From Alphaproteobacteria bacterium (GTDB taxonomy: Bacteria; Pseudomonadota; Alphaproteobacteria; Caulobacterales; Aquidulcibacteraceae), in assembly GCA_003242075.1 (NCBI GenBank), contig QBMO01000003.1, positions 22,700 to 55,856 on the forward strand: DNA of 33,157 nucleotides, in the 5' to 3' direction. The notes under the pieces are model-generated. The model saw nothing but the letters and a program-made list of their open reading frames with translations. It searched no databases and had not been told where the DNA came from. The number at the start of each line of letters is the position of its first letter. The first letter of the stretch is position 1. Position numbers and translations under genes: made by a program. Shown in pieces: positions 32,026 through 33,157 of this stretch.

Positions 32026-33157
32026 ATGGAACGCGAACTCAGAGCCTTCATCGATCTGAACGGTCAGCCGGTTCCCGTCGGCCGGCTCTGGTCGCGTAGC
32101 CGGTCGGCGCGCGAATCCTGCACCTTCGCCTACGATTCGAAGTGGATCGAAAACGGCTTCCCGCTTTCGCCAGCGCTTCCGCTGGGAAGGGGACCGCAGA
32201 ACACGCCGCATGGCCTTTTCGGCGTCTTTTCCGATGCCGCTCCCGATAGCTGGGGTCAGCACCTCATGCACATCGACGAGCGCGCGACGGCGAAGACGGA
32301 AAAGCGCGCTGAGCGCACTCTGTTTCAGATCGACTATCTCGCCGGCGTCAACGACGAAACCCGAATGGGCGCCTTGCGCTTTACCAATCCCGGCGAAGAC
32401 AAGTTCTTGTCGATGCGCGGCAAGCCCGTGCCGCCGGTGATCAATGTCGCGGCGTTGATGAACGCATCGATGAAAGTTGATCGCGGCAAAACTCGTGATG
32501 CCGATATCAAGCTTGTGCTCGATCCGGGTTCCGCTTTGGGCGGCGCGCGGCCCAAGGCTGTCGTCAGGGACACTGACGGAAAATTGCTGATCGCTAAGTT
32601 CGAGAAGCGGACTGACACGTGGCCGCTCATTCGCTGGGAAGCGGCAACGCTCAAACTGGCGCACGGCGCCGGCATCACCGTTCCCGACTACAAGTTGGCG
32701 ACCGTTTCGCAAAAAGCCGTCTTGATGATGACGCGGTTCGACCGACGCGGCGCCGGCGTGCGCGTGCCGTTCATGTCGGCGATGAGCGCCATCGGCGCTC
32801 ACGACCATGAGGCAGGTCACAGCTATCTCGAGATCGCCGACGTCATTCGCCAAGCGAGCGACGCGCCGACGAAAGAATTGCAAGAACTCTGGCGCCGTAT
32901 TGTGTTCAACATCTTGGTCTCGAACACCGATGACCATTTGCGTAATCACGCCTTCCTTTGGGAAGGGAAGGGTTGGCGGTTATCGCCCGCCTACGACATG
33001 AACCCGACGCCCGTCGATGTTCGACAGCGCATCCATCAGCTCGCCATCGACGACGACGACCCGCATGCTTCACTCGAAACCGCATTTCAGGTCGGGCCGC
33101 GTTTTGGTTTGAGCGCCGTCGCGGCGCGCGAGATCGCAGGCGAAGTCGGCGCCGCGG
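32026..33157 (+). CDS. hipA: HipA-family serine/threonine kinase toxin, partial
   Basis: The frame is open to the window end, giving 377 residues of a protein normally about 410-440 long. It shows the HipA N-terminal subdomain (FIDLNGQPVPVGRLWSR, FPLSPALPLG, HGLFGVFSDAAPDSWG) and a glycine-rich loop (LGGARPKAVV). The kinase core follows: LIAKFEKR, LMMTRFDR, catalytic NTDDHLRNH (N300-H308) and metal-binding AYDMNP (D324). HipA kinases phosphorylate translation factors such as aminoacyl-tRNA synthetases and cause growth arrest. The ATG lies one base after the hipB stop. Confidence 0.93.
   Translation, partial: MERELRAFIDLNGQPVPVGRLWSRSRSARESCTFAYDSKWIENGFPLSPALPLGRGPQNTPHGLFGVFSDAAPDSWGQHLMHIDERATAKTEKRAERTLFQIDYLAGVNDETRMGALRFTNPGEDKFLSMRGKPVPPVINVAALMNASMKVDRGKTRDADIKLVLDPGSALGGARPKAVVRDTDGKLLIAKFEKRTDTWPLIRWEAATLKLAHGAGITVPDYKLATVSQKAVLMMTRFDRRGAGVRVPFMSAMSAIGAHDHEAGHSYLEIADVIRQASDAPTKELQELWRRIVFNILVSNTDDHLRNHAFLWEGKGWRLSPAYDMNPTPVDVRQRIHQLAIDDDDPHASLETAFQVGPRFGLSAVAAREIAGEVGAA

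Noticed and set aside
1-33157. CRISPR array or rRNA genes
   Set aside because: No regularly spaced repeat-spacer series and no rRNA-like conserved segments were seen.

Overview
The window is high-GC alphaproteobacterial DNA. The backbone genes (a CnoX-type thioredoxin with WCGPC, a LonN-domain protein, Trm112, DUF971, ProX and a DUF6065 protein) suggest a Caulobacterales/Hyphomonadaceae-like chromosome. That placement rests on gene content and composition only.

Layout. Positions 1-7446 are chromosomal backbone. They hold the end of a UMF1-type permease, a GtrA-like protein, a pair of duplicated tiny hydrophobic peptides, a KAP P-loop NTPase broken by a one-base frameshift, two small proteins, and a leftward cluster (CnoX-like thioredoxin, LonN, Trm112, then DUF971 beyond a palindromic repeat). 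The divergent genes proX and DUF6065 follow. A complete tRNA-Gly(GCC) gene lies at 7447-7521. Its 3' 46 bp recur exactly at 31109-31154, which defines a 23.7-kb integrated element with its tyrosine integrase just inside the right end.

The element looks like a mobilizable defence island. It carries a VirD2/DUF3363-type relaxase with a possible nic site upstream, an AlpA/excisionase-like HTH protein and an integrase, but no type IV secretion genes. The cargo, left to right, is: a single-chain type IIG restriction-modification enzyme; a DUF5131 three-Cys protein with its partner TcmP; a four-gene leftward operon of unknown function facing a small XRE regulator across two matching operators; a SIR2-STAND-TPR protein with a cold-shock-like C-terminus (Avs5-like); a retron made of a phosphoribosyltransferase-wHTH effector, an ncRNA and a reverse transcriptase; a three-gene operon of nucleotidyltransferase, HTH-GAF-like protein and HEPN RNase-like protein; and hicAB.

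The retron ncRNA was read directly from the sequence. A perfect 13-bp inverted repeat (a1/a2) brackets a TTTAGC branch-like motif, two short hairpins and a 12-bp msd-like stem between the effector and RT genes. The repeats overlap the end of the effector gene and the start of the RT gene.

The DNA to the right of attR resembles the element's own left end (core, AATAAAATCAA, then paired arm-like repeats 11 bp apart). This suggests a second element in tandem at the same tRNA. A hipBA toxin-antitoxin locus with duplicated operators lies there, and hipA runs off the window.

The most interesting items are the retron with its overlapping ncRNA, the nucleotidyltransferase/HTH-GAF/HEPN operon, the SIR2-STAND protein with a CSD-like tail, and the tandem-element architecture.
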